Positions 34,926 to 44,125 of a DNA stretch of 64,000 nucleotides are shown one piece after another. The stretch is from assembly GCF_004217615.1 (NCBI RefSeq), contig NZ_SHLD01000001.1, forward strand, positions 4,960,001 through 5,024,000, written 5' to 3'. Under the pieces are notes generated by a model. It made no database searches and was not told the origin of the DNA. It saw only the letters and a program-made list of their open reading frames with translations. Within the stretch, counting starts at the first letter, position 1. The number at the start of each line of letters is the position of its first letter. This stretch comes from Micromonospora kangleipakensis. GTDB lineage: Bacteria; Actinomycetota; Actinomycetes; Mycobacteriales; Micromonosporaceae. The translations under genes were made by a program, and so were the position numbers.

Positions 34926-35546
34926 CTACTCGAAGCGCGTGGTGTCCCCGGCCCCGCGTCGCAGGACCTCCGGCGCCGGCCCGGACAGGTCGACCACGGT
35001 CGTCGGCTCCAGGCCGCAGTCTCCCGCGTCGACCACCGCGTCAAGGAGGTGGTCGAGCCGTTCCTTGATCTCCCAGCCCTGGGTCATCGGCTCGTCCTCG
35101 CCGGGCAGCAGCAGGGTGCTGGAGAGCAGCGGCTCGCCGAGCTCGGCCAGCAGCGCCTGGGTGACGGTGTGCTTCGGCACCCGTACCCCGACGGTGCGCT
35201 TGCGGGGGTCCTGGAGCCGGCGGGGCACCTCCCCGGTGGCCGGCAGGATGAAGGTGTAGCTGCCGGGGATGCACGCCTTCACCAGCCGGAAGACCGAGTT
35301 GCTGACCTTGACGAATTGGCCGAGCTGGGCGAAGTCCCGGCAGACCAGGGTGAACTGGTGCCGGTCGTCGAGCCGGCGGATCTCGCGGATCCGGTCCAGG
35401 CCGGCGCGGTTGCCGAGCTGGCAGCCGAAGGCGTAGCAGGAGTCGGTCGGGTAGGCGATCAGGCCGTCGTCCCGGAGCAGGTCGACGACCTGCCGGAGGA
35501 CCCGGGGTTGCGGATTGTCCGGATGCACGTCGTAGTACCTCGCCAC
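34926..35546 (-). CDS. Sua5/YciO/YrdC-family protein (threonylcarbamoyl-AMP synthase-like)
   Basis: Encodes 206 residues from the GTG at 35546 (VARYYDVHPDNP). Hallmarks are LRDDGLIAYPTDSCYAFGC, RDFAQLGQFVKVSN, PGSYTFILPAT and KRTVGVRVPKH. These are closest to the YciO-type subgroup, which shares the YrdC fold. It may make threonylcarbamoyl-AMP for tRNA t6A or act on RNA. The 124-bp gap to the antiporter shows nothing. Confidence 0.88.
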   Translation of the reverse strand: MARYYDVHPDNPQPRVLRQVVDLLRDDGLIAYPTDSCYAFGCQLGNRAGLDRIREIRRLDDRHQFTLVCRDFAQLGQFVKVSNSVFRLVKACIPGSYTFILPATGEVPRRLQDPRKRTVGVRVPKHTVTQALLAELGEPLLSSTLLLPGEDEPMTQGWEIKERLDHLLDAVVDAGDCGLEPTTVVDLSGPAPEVLRRGAGDTTRFE

Positions 35547-35672
35547 ACCGGCAAGCCTATGCCGCCGCTCGGCGGGGCCGGGCCCCGCGGCCGGCGAAAA
35601 AGATCTCGGGCGAAGGTTTGATCGACAACGGGGCTGGAAATGGTGGGGGCCGCTCGAAGAGGGGGACCAGAC

Positions 35673-36029
35673 ATGTCCGAAGCCAGCACAGACCACTCCG
35701 ACCGTCCGGCCGAGGTGACCGACCCGCTGCTGTGGGGCCTCGCCACCGCGGTGGCCGACGCCCACCAGGCCGACGAGGACGACGCCTGCACCAGCCCGAG
35801 CTGTGTCGGCGCGGCCTGGCCCTGCACCGCCTGGAACAACGCGCAGGAGGGAATGCGCGCCGCTCGGGCCGCCGCCCGCCCGGCCTCGGCGGCCAGCACC
35901 GGCGCCGTCGAGCCGGACCGCCCGGCGGCGCCGACCGGATGGTCGGACGGCCAACTGCCGGCCGCGTCCCACCGTCCGCAGCCGGCACCCGCCGCCCGGC
36001 ACGACGGGGCGGTGACGTCGGCCGTCTGA
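35673..36029 (+). CDS. Small hypothetical protein, cysteine-containing
   Basis: Encodes 118 residues from the ATG at 35673, preceded by GGGGGA. The acidic N-terminal half has a Cys pair (CTSPSCVGAAWPC) that could bind metal. The C-terminal half is Ala/Pro-rich and looks disordered. No family was recognised. It is divergent from the Sua5-like gene. Confidence 0.6.
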   Translation: MSEASTDHSDRPAEVTDPLLWGLATAVADAHQADEDDACTSPSCVGAAWPCTAWNNAQEGMRAARAAARPASAASTGAVEPDRPAAPTGWSDGQLPAASHRPQPAPAARHDGAVTSAV

Positions 36030-36174
36030 GGCCGTCCGGCCCGGCACCGGGGCGCCACCGCCGGGCGGCGCGTCGGACCACCATCGGACCTCGGGTCGCA
36101 GCTCACTGTCCGCCGCGCCGGCCGCGCCGGCTACGCCCGTTGACCGGACCCGGAGCGTGCGGTTCGCTGCGACG

Positions 36175-36348
36175 ATGTCTGATCTTCGTCCGCACCCGGT
36201 CGCGAGCGCCGAAGAGGTCGAGGACCGGCGACCCGTCCTTAACGAGATCGTTCCCGTGGACGCGCTGAGCGTGGACTGGGTGCGGGAGCGTCCCGGTACC
36301 TGCCCGCCCGGCGAGGACGTGCCGTGCCTGACGTGGCAACTGGCCTGA
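36175..36348 (+). CDS. Possible 57-residue hypothetical protein
   Basis: The frame from the ATG at 36175 gives MSDLRPHPVASAEEVEDRRP with a GC-rich third position and two Cys near the end (GTCPPGEDVPC). No ribosome site is obvious, and an antisense frame also exists, so coding status is uncertain. The rest of the 36030-36530 gap shows nothing else. Confidence 0.35.
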   Translation: MSDLRPHPVASAEEVEDRRPVLNEIVPVDALSVDWVRERPGTCPPGEDVPCLTWQLA

Positions 36349-36532
36349 CGCGACGGCCACCATCGGGTGACGTCGCGGGAGCGCGCCCAGGCTCGACTTT
36401 CATGATCCGGTGTGGATGAATTTCCAGCATGTTTCGGGGGCTCGCGGGTCGGGTCGCCGGGGCGACCGATGGACCATCTTCGCTGTTCCCGGGCGGGGGA
36501 CGGTCGGGCGGACCGGCGGTAAGGAAGCCTTA

Positions 36533-36612
36533 GAGGGCGCTCTCTCGCTTAACAAGCCATTGACGGCGGCGTAACCGAAACCTAACGTCGCTCCCCAAGA
36601 GAGCGCTCTCTC
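36533..36612 (+). promoter_or_regulatory. Promoter of the GH81 gene flanked by LacI-type operators
   Basis: TTGACG (36560-36565) and TAACGT (36583-36588) are separated by exactly 17 bp, a near-consensus vegetative promoter. A perfect palindrome AGAGAGCGCTCTCT (36598-36611) covers the expected start of transcription. A one-mismatch copy GAGGGCGCTCTC (36533-36544) lies upstream of the -35, with centres 66 bp apart. GAGAGCGCTCTC-type palindromes are typical LacI-family operators of carbohydrate genes. No LacI gene is in the window, so the regulator must act from elsewhere. Confidence 0.82.
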
Positions 36613-36665
36613 AACTCCTGCCGCACACCCCGTACCCCGATCCCTGATTGCGAAAGGGGAACCCC

Positions 36666-39600
36666 ATGACACTCCCCCTCCGGGACTTCTCCCCGGGCGA
36701 CCGTCGTGAGCCGACACCCGTCCCGTCCCCCGCCGGCCGGCGACCCGGCGGCATCCGCGCCCTGGCCCTCGCCACCGCCTCGTTCCTCGCCGCGGGCATG
36801 CTCGGCGTCGTCGTGGTCGGCGGCAGCACCGCCGAGGCGGGCACCGTCGGCGCCGGCAGCTACACCGAGACCCGCCCGCCCAACACCGCACTGCCGAAGG
36901 GCTGCGGCGAGATCAGCACCAACCCGCGCCTCTTCGTCACCGCCGACGCCCCCCAGGGGGCGATCCCCACCAACGACTGGTGGTCGTCGCTGCTGTGGAA
37001 GCGCAACAACTGCGCCACCAGCGAGAACATGCACGCCCACCCGCTGGCGTACCACGCGGAGAACAACGGGCTCGGCCTGTCGTACAGCACCACGCCGGCG
37101 ATCAGCGGCACCGCCACCGGGGTCGGCGAGTACCACTTCCCGTACACCGAGGACATCCGGGTCGGGGTGGCCGGGCTCGGCGCCCCGGTCGTCAAGGCCG
37201 CCGACTGGACCGACTGGACGGTCACCGCGGACTGGAACGACGGCGCGCGCACCATGCGGGCCACCATCGGCCACGGCCTGCCGTTCAGCTACTACCGGAT
37301 CACCGGGGGCAACGCGCAGCTCACCGCCGCCGGGGCGCCGACCGTGTGGGCCAACTCCGGCTCGATGATCGGCTTCACGGTCAGCGGCCACGACTACGTG
37401 GCGTACGCGCCGACCGGCGCGAGCTGGACCGTGGCCGGCGCGGGCATCAGCTCCACGCTGAACGGCAAGGGCTACTTCTCCGTCGCCGTCCTGCCCGCCG
37501 GCGCCGACAAGGCCGCCCTCGCCGCCGAGTACGGCCGGTACGCCCACGCGCACGTCACCGGCACCAGGATGACCTACGCGTACGACCCGGCGACCAGCAC
37601 GGTGCGCACGAACTACGCGTTCACCACCACCCCGCGCGAGGGCACCGAGACCAGGACGGTGGTGTCGCTCTACCCGCACCAGTGGCGCAACCTCGCCGGC
37701 GGCACCCCGATCACCCCGACGTACGTCTCACCGCGAGGCGCGATGCGCACGCTCACCGGCGTCTCGTCCTTCACCACCAGCATGAAGTACACCGGCGTGC
37801 TGCCGGAGGTGCCGGCGGTGGGCGACTCCTCGGGCGCCGACCTGACCACCGTCACCAACTACCTCAACGCCGAACTGGCCAACCCCGAGGGTGTGAGCGG
37901 CCAGGACACGTACTGGGCGGGCAAGGGCCTGGGCCGGGCGGCGCGGATCGCCGAGATCGCCGACCAGCTCGGCCTCACCACCGTCCGCAACGCGGCGGTG
38001 AGCGCCATGAAGACGCGGCTCACCAACTGGTTGACCGCCGGCTCCGGGGAGAACAGCCAGCTCTTCTACTACGACAGGAACTGGGGCACGCTGATCGGCT
38101 ACCCCGCCTCGTACCTCTCCGACGAGGACCTCAACGACCACCATTTCCACTACGGCTACTTCATCGCCGCCGCCGCGACGGTCGCCAAGTTCGACCCCAA
38201 CTGGGCGGCCGACACCCAGTACGGCGGCATGGTCGACCTGCTGATCCGGGACGCCAACAACTACGACCGCGCCGACGCCCGCTTCCCCTACCTGCGGGAC
38301 TTCGACATCTACGCCGGCCACGACTGGGCGTCCGGCCTGGCCTGCTTCTTCGCCGGCAACAACCAGGAGTCCTCGTCGGAGGGGATGAACTTCGCCAACG
38401 CCCTGATCCAGTGGGGCCAGGCGACCGGCGACACCGCCGTCCGGGACGCCGGCATCTACATCTGGACCACCCAGTCCGCGGCGATCTCCGAGTACTGGTT
38501 CGACGTGCACGACGAGAACTTCCCGGCCGCCTTCGGTCACAAGACGGTCGGCATGGTCTGGGGCGACGGAGCCTCGTACTCCACCTGGTTCTCCGCGGAC
38601 CCGGAGATGATCCAGGGCATCAACATGCTGCCGATCACCGGCGGCCACTTCTACCTGGGCAACGACCCGGCCTACGTGACCGCCAACTACAACGAACTGG
38701 TCACCAACAACGGCGGCCCGCCGAGCGTCTGGCAGGACGTCATCTGGGAGTTCCTGGCCCTCGGCGACGGCGACAAGGCCCTGTCGAACTTCCGAGCCAA
38801 CAGCACCTTCACCAGCGAGGAGGGTGAGAGCAAGGCGCACACCTTCCACTGGATCCGCAACCTGGCCGCGCTCGGCACCGTGGACACCAGCATCACCGCG
38901 AACCACCCGCTGGCCAAGGTCTTCACGAAGGGCACCGCCCGCACCTACGTGGCGTCGAACATCACGGCCCAGCCGCTGACGGTGACCTTCTCCAACGGTA
39001 CGACGCTGACCGTGCCGGCCGGGAGGACGGCCACCTCCGGGGCGCTGACCTGGAGCGGCGGCAGCGCCACCGGTGGCGTGGTCGTCCCGACCACCCCGCC
39101 GACCACGCCGACCGACTCGCCGTCGCCCACCCCGACGGCGACCAGCCCCAGCCCGACCCCGACCACCACTCCCCCGACGTCGCCGCCCAGCCCGACGCAG
39201 TACCTGCTCGCGGGCGGCGCCCTCGGCGGCACCGCGGGCACGGCCGGGACGGTGTCGGTCGCCGCGGCCAACGGGAACCACGACGGCACGCCGACCAACC
39301 CGCAGGTGTTCACCGCCACCGGGCTGACCGGCAGCTACACCGGTGGGACCACCGGGTTCGACCTGGCCGTCGACACCGGCACCGCGGTCGGCAACGGCGT
39401 GCAGGCCCGGGTGTCGTACGACCTGACCGGTGACGGCACCTTCGACCGGCTGGAGACGTACAACTACTTCGCCACCGACCCGGTCATCGGGAGCGAGCAC
39501 TACAAGCAGACCCAGGGTCTGCAGTCGGCCACCGGCACGCTCGGGAACCTGGCGGGCGGCACGGTGCGGATCGAGGTCTGGAACGCCATCGGCAGCGGTT

Positions 39601-40160
39601 CCACCAACCTGGGCATCGGCAACCAGTCCCAGCTCGTGCTGCCGTACACCGGGACCGCACCCACCTCCACCACCCCGCCGCCGACCGGCTTCGCCGCGAA
39701 CGTGTACCTGCAGGGCACCAGCCAGCTTTCCGGCACCGCCGGCACCGCGGACACGGCGACGGTCGCCGCGGCGAACGGCAACTGGGTGGGTACGCCGCAC
39801 AACCCGCTGGTCTACACCACCACCGGGGTGACCGCGACCTACTCCGGCGGGCAGACCCGGTTCGACCTGTTCCTCGACGCTGACATCGGCGTGGGCGATG
39901 GCACCCACGTGCGGGTCTCCTACGACCTGACCGGCAACGGCACCTTCGATCGGGTGGAGACGTACCACTACTACGCCACCGACCCGGTCACCGGCTGGGA
40001 GCACTACACCGAGACCAAGGGCCTCTACTCGGGCGTGGGCACGCTCGGGAACCTGGCCGGCGGCACGGTGAAGGTCGAGGTCTGGAACGCGATCGGCAGC
40101 ACGCCGACCAGCCTCGGCACCGGCAACCAGTCGAAGGTCACCCTGCCGTACACCGGGTGA
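36666..40160 (+). CDS. Secreted endo-beta-1,3-glucanase, GH81, with two C-terminal repeats
   Basis: Encodes 1164 residues from the ATG at 36666, with GGGGA upstream. A Tat-like or long Sec signal (RRPGGIRALALATASFLAAG, about 27-46) is followed by the GH81 catalytic region (about 75-790), with IPTNDWWSSLLWKR near the N-terminus and the acidic residues in DLNDHHFHYGYF (near 488) and NNQESSSEGMNF (near 568). A Pro/Thr linker (about 805-845) leads to two tandem modules of roughly 150 residues (845-997 and 1012-1164), both ending VEVWNAIGS...GNQS...LPYTG, probably glucan-binding. The enzyme should attack fungal or algal beta-1,3-glucan outside the cell. Confidence 0.93.
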   Translation: MTLPLRDFSPGDRREPTPVPSPAGRRPGGIRALALATASFLAAGMLGVVVVGGSTAEAGTVGAGSYTETRPPNTALPKGCGEISTNPRLFVTADAPQGAIPTNDWWSSLLWKRNNCATSENMHAHPLAYHAENNGLGLSYSTTPAISGTATGVGEYHFPYTEDIRVGVAGLGAPVVKAADWTDWTVTADWNDGARTMRATIGHGLPFSYYRITGGNAQLTAAGAPTVWANSGSMIGFTVSGHDYVAYAPTGASWTVAGAGISSTLNGKGYFSVAVLPAGADKAALAAEYGRYAHAHVTGTRMTYAYDPATSTVRTNYAFTTTPREGTETRTVVSLYPHQWRNLAGGTPITPTYVSPRGAMRTLTGVSSFTTSMKYTGVLPEVPAVGDSSGADLTTVTNYLNAELANPEGVSGQDTYWAGKGLGRAARIAEIADQLGLTTVRNAAVSAMKTRLTNWLTAGSGENSQLFYYDRNWGTLIGYPASYLSDEDLNDHHFHYGYFIAAAATVAKFDPNWAADTQYGGMVDLLIRDANNYDRADARFPYLRDFDIYAGHDWASGLACFFAGNNQESSSEGMNFANALIQWGQATGDTAVRDAGIYIWTTQSAAISEYWFDVHDENFPAAFGHKTVGMVWGDGASYSTWFSADPEMIQGINMLPITGGHFYLGNDPAYVTANYNELVTNNGGPPSVWQDVIWEFLALGDGDKALSNFRANSTFTSEEGESKAHTFHWIRNLAALGTVDTSITANHPLAKVFTKGTARTYVASNITAQPLTVTFSNGTTLTVPAGRTATSGALTWSGGSATGGVVVPTTPPTTPTDSPSPTPTATSPSPTPTTTPPTSPPSPTQYLLAGGALGGTAGTAGTVSVAAANGNHDGTPTNPQVFTATGLTGSYTGGTTGFDLAVDTGTAVGNGVQARVSYDLTGDGTFDRLETYNYFATDPVIGSEHYKQTQGLQSATGTLGNLAGGTVRIEVWNAIGSGSTNLGIGNQSQLVLPYTGTAPTSTTPPPTGFAANVYLQGTSQLSGTAGTADTATVAAANGNWVGTPHNPLVYTTTGVTATYSGGQTRFDLFLDADIGVGDGTHVRVSYDLTGNGTFDRVETYHYYATDPVTGWEHYTETKGLYSGVGTLGNLAGGTVKVEVWNAIGSTPTSLGTGNQSKVTLPYTG

Positions 40161-40172
40161 CCGGACACTGTG

Positions 40173-40207
40173 GACGCCCCGGCCGCCGTCCCGGCGGTCG
40201 CGGCGTC
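40173..40207 (+). terminator. Hairpin after GH81 gene
   Basis: Outer stem GACGCC/GGCGTC (40173-40178, 40202-40207) and inner stem CCGCC/GGCGG around GTCCC form a strong nested hairpin 13 bp after the glucanase stop. Confidence 0.55.
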
Positions 40208-40386
40208 GCTCGTCGGACGATCGCGGTGATCAGGTCGGGCACGACGTCCGGGAGGTTGGTGAACTCCGGCTCGTCGGTGTCGTGCCGCGGCGGGACGCCG
40301 AGCGCGGCGGACCAGAAGCCGGTCGCCTGCGCCGCGGAGTCCTGCGGCACGTCGCTGAGCAGGGCGTGGACCCGGGACCGGTGCAT
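40207..40386 (-). pseudogene. Truncated VOC-family (glyoxalase-like) gene
   Basis: From the ATG at 40386 the frame reads MHRSRVHALLSDVPQDSAAQ, then ATGFWSAALGVPPRHD and PEFTNLPDVVPDLITAIV, the first beta-alpha-beta half of a small vicinal-oxygen-chelate protein. The second half is missing; the frame runs into Pro/Arg-rich nonsense overlapping the GH81 terminator and ends at 40138. It is judged a remnant. Confidence 0.65.
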
Positions 40387-40491
40387 CGCGGCAGTCTACC
40401 GACGGGACCGGGAACTGCGGTGGCCTGAGCGGCGCGCCCGCCAGGAGGTACCGCAGCATCGACGGCACGAAGTGAACAGTGGTGAGGTGGG

Positions 40492-42342
40492 TCAGGACGG
40501 GCGCAGGTGCGCGCGGCGCGCCTTGCGTCCCGTCTCGTACGCGGCCCGGGCTGTCTGCGCCGCCGCGGTGGTCGACACCTCGGCGACCGGCACGTCCCAC
40601 CACGCACCGCCGTCCGGCCCGGGCTCCATCGGGTCCGTCGAGACGTACACGACCGTCGTCCGGTCCGCCGCCTTCGCCGCGTCCAACCCGGCGCGCAGCT
40701 CGGCCATCGTCGTCGCCCGGATCACCTCGGCGCCCAGGCTCGCCGCGTTCGCCGCGAGGTCGACCGGCAGCGGCTCCCCGGCACGGTCGCGGTAGGCGGT
40801 GCCGAGCCGCTGCGCGCCGACGCTCTCGGACAGCCGGCCGATCGAGGCGAAACCCTGGTTGTCGACCAGCACGACGACCAGTTTGACGCCCTCGGCGACC
40901 GCGGTGACCAGTTCGCTCGGCAGCATCAGGTAGGAACCGTCGCCGACCAGCACGAAGACCTCCCGGTCCGGCGCGGCCAGTTTGACCCCGATCCCGCCGG
41001 CGATCTCGTAGCCCATGCAGGAGTAGCCGTACTCGACGTGGTAGGCCTTGGGGTCGGTGCTGCGCCACAGCTTGTGCAGGTCGCCGGGCATCGACCCGGC
41101 AGCGCAGACCACGACGTCCCGCGGGCCGGCCGCGTCGTTGACCGCGCCGATGACCGCGGCCTGCGTCGGCGGCGCCTGCGGGTCGGCGTGCCGGGCGCGG
41201 TCCACCACCGCCGCCCACCGGGCGCCCAGGTCCGCGACCGTCGACCGGTACGCGGGCAGCGTGGCCCAGTCGGCGCAGGCCGCACCGAGCGCGGCCAGAC
41301 TCTCCCGGGCGTCGCCGACGACCTGCACGCCCGACAGCTTGGCAGCGTCGAAACCGGTGATGTTGAGGTTGACGAACCGGGCGTCGCCGAAGACGGTGCC
41401 GGAGGCGGTGGTGAAGTCGCTGTAGCGGGTGCCGACGCCGATCACCACGTCGGCGTTCGCGGCAAGCTCGTTGGCCGCGGCGGAGCCGGTGACCCCGACC
41501 GCGCCCGCGGCCAGAGGATGGCCGTGGGGCAGGGCGCCCTTGCCCGCCTGGGTCTCCACCACCGGCACGCCGTGCCGCTCGGCGAAGCCGCGCAGCGCGT
41601 CTGTCGCGCCGCTGTAGATGACGCCGCCGCCGGCCAGCAGCACCGGCCGGTGGGCCGCGGTGACGATCCGGGCGGCCCGCCGGACGGCCGCCTCGTCCGG
41701 GCGGGGGCGGGGCACGTGCCAGGTGCGCTCGGCGAACAGCTCCTCCGGCCAGTCGTACGCCTCGGCCTGCACGTCCTGCGGCAGGGCGAGGGTGACCGCG
41801 CCGGTCTCCGCCGGGTCGGTGAGCACCCGCATGGCGGCCAGCAGCGCCGCCGGCAACTGCTCGGGGCGGTTGATCCGGTCCCAGTACCGGCTGACCGGGC
41901 GCAGCGCGTCGGTGACACCGACGTCGTAGGAGCGGACGTCCTCCAGCTCCTGCAGCACCGGGTTGGCCGCCCGGGTGGCGAAGATGTCGCCGGGCAGCAG
42001 CAGCACCGGCAGCCGGTTGATGGTCGCGCCGGCGGCGCCGGTAACCAGATTGGTCGCGCCCGGGCCGATGGAGGTGGTGCAGGCCAGGGTGCTGAGCCGG
42101 TCGGTCATCCGGGCGTACGCGGCGGCCGTGTGCACCATGCCCTGCTCGTTGCGGCACAACCGGTACGGCAGGTCGACGCCCGCGGCGGCGGCGCCGGCCA
42201 GGGCCTCGCCGAGACCGGCGACGTTGCCGTGGCCGAAAATGCCGAAGCAGGCCGGGATCAGCCGACGGCGTTGGCCGTCGCGTTCGGACCACTGCCGGGC
42301 GAGGAAGGCCACCAGGGCCTGCGCCACCGTGAGCCGACGCAT
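40492..42342 (-). CDS. iolD: 3D-(3,5/4)-trihydroxycyclohexane-1,2-dione hydrolase
   Basis: Encodes 616 residues, a thiamine-diphosphate enzyme. N-terminal VAQALVAFLARQW and ACFGIFGHGNVAGLGEAL are typical of IolD. The ThDP-binding C-terminal domain has EYGYSCMGYEIAGGIG and VGDGSYLMLPSEL. It hydrolyses the cyclic diketone made by IolE to 5-deoxyglucuronate, the ring-opening step of myo-inositol breakdown. Its start overlaps the iolB stop (TGATG); it is the last gene of the leftward operon. Confidence 0.95.
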   Translation of the reverse strand: MRRLTVAQALVAFLARQWSERDGQRRRLIPACFGIFGHGNVAGLGEALAGAAAAGVDLPYRLCRNEQGMVHTAAAYARMTDRLSTLACTTSIGPGATNLVTGAAGATINRLPVLLLPGDIFATRAANPVLQELEDVRSYDVGVTDALRPVSRYWDRINRPEQLPAALLAAMRVLTDPAETGAVTLALPQDVQAEAYDWPEELFAERTWHVPRPRPDEAAVRRAARIVTAAHRPVLLAGGGVIYSGATDALRGFAERHGVPVVETQAGKGALPHGHPLAAGAVGVTGSAAANELAANADVVIGVGTRYSDFTTASGTVFGDARFVNLNITGFDAAKLSGVQVVGDARESLAALGAACADWATLPAYRSTVADLGARWAAVVDRARHADPQAPPTQAAVIGAVNDAAGPRDVVVCAAGSMPGDLHKLWRSTDPKAYHVEYGYSCMGYEIAGGIGVKLAAPDREVFVLVGDGSYLMLPSELVTAVAEGVKLVVVLVDNQGFASIGRLSESVGAQRLGTAYRDRAGEPLPVDLAANAASLGAEVIRATTMAELRAGLDAAKAADRTTVVYVSTDPMEPGPDGGAWWDVPVAEVSTTAAAQTARAAYETGRKARRAHLRPS

Positions 42343-43241
42343 CAGCGGCCTCCCGCCGGCGGGCCGGTCAGCGGCAGGCGCGGGTCGACCTCCTGGTCGG
42401 TCCAGCTGCCCCGGATCCAGCCGTGCCGGGGATCGTCCACGCAGGCCATGGTGCGGTCCGCGCCAGGCCCGGCCAGCACGTTGAGGTAGTAGAGGGGGTA
42501 GCCGGGCGGGGCCATCGACGGGCCGTGGTAGCCGTACGGGACGAGCACCAGGTCACCGCTGCGCACCTCGGCGAGGACGTCGATCGGCCGCCGGTCGGTG
42601 CCGTACACCCGCTGGTAGCCGACCGGTCCGCCGCCGTCGCCCGGCGCCGCCCCGGACACCTCGAAGTAGTAGATCTCCTCCAGCGCCGCCTCGACCCGAC
42701 CGTCGTCGTGGACCCGGTCGTCCTCGTGCTTGTGCGGCGGGTAGGACGACCAGTTACCGCCGGGGGTGAGCACCTCCACGGCGACCAGCCGGTCGCAGTC
42801 GAAGGCCCCCGGGGCGCAGAAGTTGTTGACCTGCCTGCTGGCCGGCCCGGCGCCGCGCAGCTCCACCGGCACGTCCCGGGCCGCGCCGTAGCTCGGCGAC
42901 AGCCGGCGGGTGGCCCGGGCCGACGGCAGCGCGAAGCGCCCCTCGCCCTGGACCGTCACCGTCGCGTCCCGGGGCAGATAGGCGAAGTCGGTGACCGCGG
43001 CGAAGACCGAGGCGCGGCCGGTCAGCTCCAGGCGCACCCCGTCGCAGCGGACGGTGGCGGCACCGGCCAGCGGCAGGACCAGCATCTCCTCGTCACCGGT
43101 GGCGAAGGTGACCACGCCGCCGGCGGGCAGGACGAGCACCCGCAGTCCCGCGTACGTCCAGCCGGCCTGTCCGGGGGTGAGCTCCAGCGCCCAGGGCAGT
43201 CGGGCCGTCGTCCCCCAGGGCAGGTGCAGCTCCCCGGTCAT
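42342..43241 (-). CDS. iolB: 5-deoxy-glucuronate isomerase
   Basis: Encodes 299 residues from the ATG at 43241. The bicupin protein shows the IolB signature SSYPPHKHEDD and EEIYYFEVSG, with metal ligands among those His and Glu, and VPYGYHGPSMAPPGYPLYYLNVLAG near the end. It isomerises 5-deoxyglucuronate to 2-deoxy-5-keto-gluconate. It overlaps the upstream aldolase gene by 4 bp (ATGA) and iolD by one base, giving tight coupling. Confidence 0.94.
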   Translation of the reverse strand: MTGELHLPWGTTARLPWALELTPGQAGWTYAGLRVLVLPAGGVVTFATGDEEMLVLPLAGAATVRCDGVRLELTGRASVFAAVTDFAYLPRDATVTVQGEGRFALPSARATRRLSPSYGAARDVPVELRGAGPASRQVNNFCAPGAFDCDRLVAVEVLTPGGNWSSYPPHKHEDDRVHDDGRVEAALEEIYYFEVSGAAPGDGGGPVGYQRVYGTDRRPIDVLAEVRSGDLVLVPYGYHGPSMAPPGYPLYYLNVLAGPGADRTMACVDDPRHGWIRGSWTDQEVDPRLPLTGPPAGGR

Positions 43242-44125
43242 GCTTGCTGCCGGGCGGGCAGGAGCGAGTGGGCCAGATCGACCGCGGCGGCGACGTCGTC
43301 GTCCGGCGGGTAGAGCAGCGCCCGGCCGACCACCAGGCCGCGGACGCCGGGCTGCCGCAACGCCCGCTGCCAGCGGGCGTACACCACGTCGGGGGTCTCC
43401 GTCGGGTCGCCGCCGAGGAGCAGGACGGGCAGGGTGGTCGCGGCCACCACCCGGTCCATCTCGTCGATCGCCGGCAGCTTCAACCAGGTGTACGCCGAGG
43501 TCGTGCCGAGTGCCTGCCCGATGCTCACGCTCTTGATCACCGCCTCGGGGGTCAGGTCTACGTGGACCCGCCCGTCGGTGCGCCCCACCCACATCGGCTC
43601 CACCAGCGCCACCGTGCGGTGCGCGGCGAGGGCGCTGACCGCCTGGGCGCAGGCCTGCAGCGTGGAGGCGGTGCCGTGGTCGTCCGGGTCGATCCGGCAC
43701 AGCATCTTGCCGCCGTCGTAGCCCATCGCGGCGATGCTGTCGGCGTCGTACGCGGTGAACCGGTCGTCGAGCTCGAACGCCGCGCCGAACAGGCCACCGC
43801 GGTTCATCGAGCCGATCGCCAGCCGGTCCTCCAGCGCGCCGAGCAGCAGCAGGTCCTCCAGGATGTCCGGGGTGCCGAGCACCCCGTCGACCCCGGGCCG
43901 GGACAGCGCGAGTCGTAGCCGGTCGAGCAGGTCGGTACGCCCGGCCATGGCCATCGGCCGGTCCCGGACGCCGAGGGCGCCCCGGGCCGGGTGGTCGGCG
44001 GCGATGAGGAAGAGCGGCCGACCGTGGTCCGGCCAGGGTCGGCGGGTCCGTCCGGCGGCGGCCTCGGCGATCGCCTGCGGCCGGTGCGCGCGGGTGAGGG
44101 TCAACGCCTCGTACTCGGTGCTCAC
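43238..44125 (-). CDS. Cgl0159-type (beta/alpha)8 aldolase, IolJ-like
   Basis: Encodes 295 residues of the aldolase family found in actinobacterial inositol loci (Cgl0159 type). Features are FLIAADHPARGALGV at the N-terminus, AIGSMNRGGLFGAAFELDDR, GGKMLCRID, VALVEPMWVG and a likely Schiff-base region in SAYTWLKLPAIDEM. It would cleave 2-deoxy-5-keto-gluconate 6-phosphate to dihydroxyacetone phosphate and malonate semialdehyde, in place of classical IolJ. It overlaps iolC and iolB by 4 bp each. The reaction is inferred from operon position. Confidence 0.85.
   Translation of the reverse strand: MSTEYEALTLTRAHRPQAIAEAAAGRTRRPWPDHGRPLFLIAADHPARGALGVRDRPMAMAGRTDLLDRLRLALSRPGVDGVLGTPDILEDLLLLGALEDRLAIGSMNRGGLFGAAFELDDRFTAYDADSIAAMGYDGGKMLCRIDPDDHGTASTLQACAQAVSALAAHRTVALVEPMWVGRTDGRVHVDLTPEAVIKSVSIGQALGTTSAYTWLKLPAIDEMDRVVAATTLPVLLLGGDPTETPDVVYARWQRALRQPGVRGLVVGRALLYPPDDDVAAAVDLAHSLLPARQQA

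Noticed and set aside
37728..40004. 758-codon minus-strand frame within the GH81 gene
   Set aside because: Composition is Gly/Val/Arg-rich with no motif, as expected of antisense frames in GC-rich coding DNA.
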